Source of the DNA: Taenia hydatigena
Taxonomy: Eukaryota; Platyhelminthes; Cestoda; Cyclophyllidea; Taeniidae
Length of the DNA: 64,000 nucleotides
Direction: 5' to 3'
Assembly: GCA_036345935.2 (NCBI GenBank)
Contig: JADWOT020000010.1
Span: forward strand, 8,875,576 to 8,939,575
The notes below the pieces were generated by a model. It had not been told where the DNA came from. It made no database searches and was given only the letters and a program-made list of their open reading frames with translations. Below, piece by piece: positions 61,433-64,000 of the stretch (position 1 is its first letter; each line of letters begins with the position of its first letter). Made by a program: the position numbers and the translations under genes.

Positions 61433-63792
61433 ATGTCGCTTCATGTCTGCCTCATTTTGCTGGCAACCATCATCTTCGGTGATGAATCTTCACTGACAGC
61501 CGGTAAGCTACCTACCTACTCTGCTCTGCTCTACCCTAATCCGCGTACGTGGCGAATCATTCAACAAATGTGGGCATTTGCCTCATTGGTAGTGGTGGCT
61601 TGACTACTTTCTATTACCTTTTGTCGCATCATATTACAGCTATATTACATTAACACGGCTGACTTCACACATTTACTGCCTCCATATTTATCCTCCTTAT
61701 TAACTTCAAAAGTGCCTTTGAATTTGCGTCGACCTCACGGAAGTGGAATTTGTCCAATTATTTTGCTTATTACTGTGCTCACTGTTCAAAGCCGTCGTTC
61801 TGGTGAGGACATAAGTCTGGTGCTATTCTACTCTAACACCAATGTGTACAAATTCAAAATTGTCAATGGGTGACAATGCATTCTAAAAGACCTTAAACGT
61901 GACTTCAGCGTCGGTGTGTGCATCTGCACATAAGTATGGTGCTTTCTTCTCCAAACATCTGCAGTTATGGGCGATTTCAACCAGTTCTGGCTGCGTAGTC
62001 TTAACTCATTTACAATCAGACTACTCATTGGCACCTACGGCTGCTTTAAACGGACTTTCCAAATAACATGCCTTCCTCCCTTTTCAATTTTGTTAAAGGG
62101 ACAGGGACCGAGACAGCATCACTCGCACCATACCTCGATTTGAAACGTGTGACTTCCGACTCTATCCATTTCACCTGGAATACCCAAGGCCTCGAGGATC
62201 TCAATGTGACCCAAATTCAAGTCATTTTTACATCAGATTCACATCCCGGCATCTACGGGCATGCAACAGCTCATGTGTCAACAGGCAAATTGACTGTTGA
62301 CGAATTAGAGCCTCACACACTGTACGACGTGACTGTGGAGGCAACTGGAAACGGAGTGTACATTGTGCATCCCATTGGACTCATTAGAACACAGTCCTCA
62401 GGTAAACTAAACCAAGGCTGTGCTCATGACCAACCCGTTGCATCAATTTTGTGCCATTCCCAGTCCACACATGTGCACGTCCATCCACGCCAAATTTATT
62501 AGCGTATGAAGAGTAAAATTAGAGCCTTCGATAAGAAAATCTGGCCACCCCAACAATCTGGCAGCCGATGCCATGAGGTATCTTGCTGTGCTTTGGTAGC
62601 ACCTTTAAATTTGTGCTTTCATTAATGATATTTCATCAATCACAGCTGCTACTTGTGTAGCACCACCCATGAGAAGGGGCACATCGCGAACACAAATTAA
62701 GTTTGAGTAAAATGAACCAAATCCAGTGAACGAAATTTCTAAGCCTTATCACTTAGCCTATTTCAAAATTAAGCAAAACACAGTTTTGGTTAGGATCTCA
62801 ACTAAGGACGATCAGACGAGCTGCACCATGTTTGGAACTTGGTATCAAAACACGAGACACAGATGCGTGGTGGAAGCTCAGCATCTTAAATATTACAGCT
62901 GCCTATTTGGTACCCATTGTTTAGCAATTACAAATAATTTTAAATTAAAAGACCGTGCAAAATTTATAAATCAAATGCAAATCGCCTTATTTTGGGGGTT
63001 TCGCTCACGTCTCAACACCTCACGTCTACTGTCACAGCCATACGAAAACCGACATTCGAGGCGAATTACACAGAAGATATTGAGATATTGGATATTCTGA
63101 TACACGAACCTGAGGGAGACGAGGAATACTTCGACAGCTTCGAGATCTTGAGGAAAATTGGCGGTCTCGAATCAAAAGGTCCGTGGCAATCTGTGGTCAA
63201 CCTCACTGATGGAGAGCGGACATATGAAATGGAGGGAGTGGAAACGTCAATGAAACATGCAGTCACAGTGCGTGGACTTGTGCTGCCTGACAGCTTCAGC
63301 GAGATGGCCGATCCTTTGGTATTTGAAACAATGGAAGCAGGTCTGTCTCCTTTCCACTCACCACCTGTTTTACTCATGCGCAATCAGCAGCGTCTAAACA
63401 TTCATTGTGTCTCATGCTCAATTTTCTGCATTTATCGCTCTGCGAACTGTTTGTGATTGCAATCATCCTACCTTGCATTGTAGATCTTAGTGTTCCCCAG
63501 AATGTGGGACTTCAAGTAGTCGATCCTTACACAGTGCACATGACGTGGGGTCCACCAGTTAGACCTTACGGACGCATTGCTGGCTACACCATCGAATGGA
63601 GTCGGGATTTTGTAGAGTGGGAAAATATTAATCTCCCCTCTGGCAATTTCTATGACTTCACCGATTTGAAGCCGGGCCGAACTATTGTCGCCTCTATTTG
63701 TGCGCACAATCATCCAAACACTTCAGTGAAATTCGATTATGTCGGAACTCGCAGTGCCGTCATGAAAGTGACTATACCACCACGAATACAAG
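61433..63792 (+). CDS. G4: secreted EG95-like plus A-B Fn3 protein, 3' end outside the window
   Basis: Predicted exons so far are 61433-61502 (signal; LHVCLILLATII), 62099-62401 (domain I), 63038-63340 (A Fn3) and 63484-63792 (B Fn3), all phase-1 joins, 328 codons to here. Domain I differs from A and B. It has IHFTWN, GKLTVDELEP and LYDVTVEA, the layout known from the single Fn3 domain of the EG95/45W-type oncosphere antigens of taeniid tapeworms. Those known genes also begin with a short signal exon and use one Fn3 exon. The A domain (FEANYTEDI, VTVRGL, EMADPL) and B domain (SVPQNVGL, GYTIEWSRD, FTDLKPG) match the other family members. The last donor (GTCAGC at 63793) shows that at least one more exon follows. 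A function in host contact is inferred from the family. Confidence 0.82.
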
Positions 63793-64000
63793 GTCAGCCT
63801 TTTCTCCCCGATCTATCGAATCTGTGTCATGACTTGAAACTGATTATGGTAAATGGTATTGTAAAATAACTAGAGTGTTAAAAATGCTAATATTTTGCTG
63901 CATCTACTGTCTATGAAAATAGATGCACTCGCTCATTTTTGTACTGAAAATTAATGCCTGTGTTTGTTGACGTCCATACACAACAGGTTCACTGTTATAG

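Overview
The window looks like nuclear DNA of a parasitic flatworm, most probably a taeniid tapeworm (Taenia/Echinococcus group). The genes have short phase-1 exons, GT-AG introns and a TATA-type promoter. The proteins are secreted, multi-domain fibronectin type III (Fn3) proteins. One domain (62099-62401) reads like the Fn3 domain of the EG95/45W-type oncosphere antigens. The species assignment is an inference from protein character and gene architecture, not from a search. There is no prokaryotic signal, rRNA, convincing tRNA or CRISPR.

The window is dominated by one gene family and by the duplications that spread it. The basic gene is: a signal-peptide exon (70-73 bp, ending in phase 1); one or more two-exon cassettes, each made of an 'A' Fn3 exon (303 or 306 bp) and a 'B' Fn3 exon (309 bp), both phase 1-1; and in some genes a large Ser/Thr-rich mucin-like last exon ending in a hydrophobic tail that resembles a GPI-anchor signal. 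Four copies look intact: G1 (22884-25643, +), G2 (31245-33977, -, the mirror twin of G1), G3 (50426-52941, +, A-B-A-B with no mucin tail) and G4 (61433 to the window end, +, EG95-like domain then A-B, running off the window). At least five decayed copies (7360-10544 -, 17640-20980 -, 28702-30855 -, 35880-39176 +, 55353-57665 -) carry stops, frameshifts and deletions.

The large-scale structure is a giant imperfect palindrome of about 43 kb, from roughly 3.65 to 46.79 kb. The inner arms, 16.16-25.93 kb and 30.96-40.66 kb, are nearly identical in long stretches with more divergent patches. The outer arms are clearly older and more divergent, and about 6.5 kb of the left arm (6.66-13.13 kb) is absent on the right at a clean GCC microhomology junction. 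The centre (25.93-30.86 kb) is single copy and holds a decayed Fn3 array. A 100-N gap (30856-30955) sits exactly at the inner edge of the right arm, so a haplotype or scaffolding artefact must be considered beside a true inverted duplication kept similar by gene conversion.

Around and outside the palindrome lie old non-coding repeat families, called M, R and K here, in direct and inverted copies. The region after 47 kb holds R copies, G3, a second 100-N gap (55253-55352), a third divergent copy of the decayed cluster, and G4.

The intact genes share a promoter block: the motif TTCATAGGCT(GATA), then a TATA box 49-50 bp before the ATG. A decayed version stands at the expected place before one pseudogene. 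The products are predicted to be secreted or surface adhesion/antigen-like proteins under common transcriptional control.
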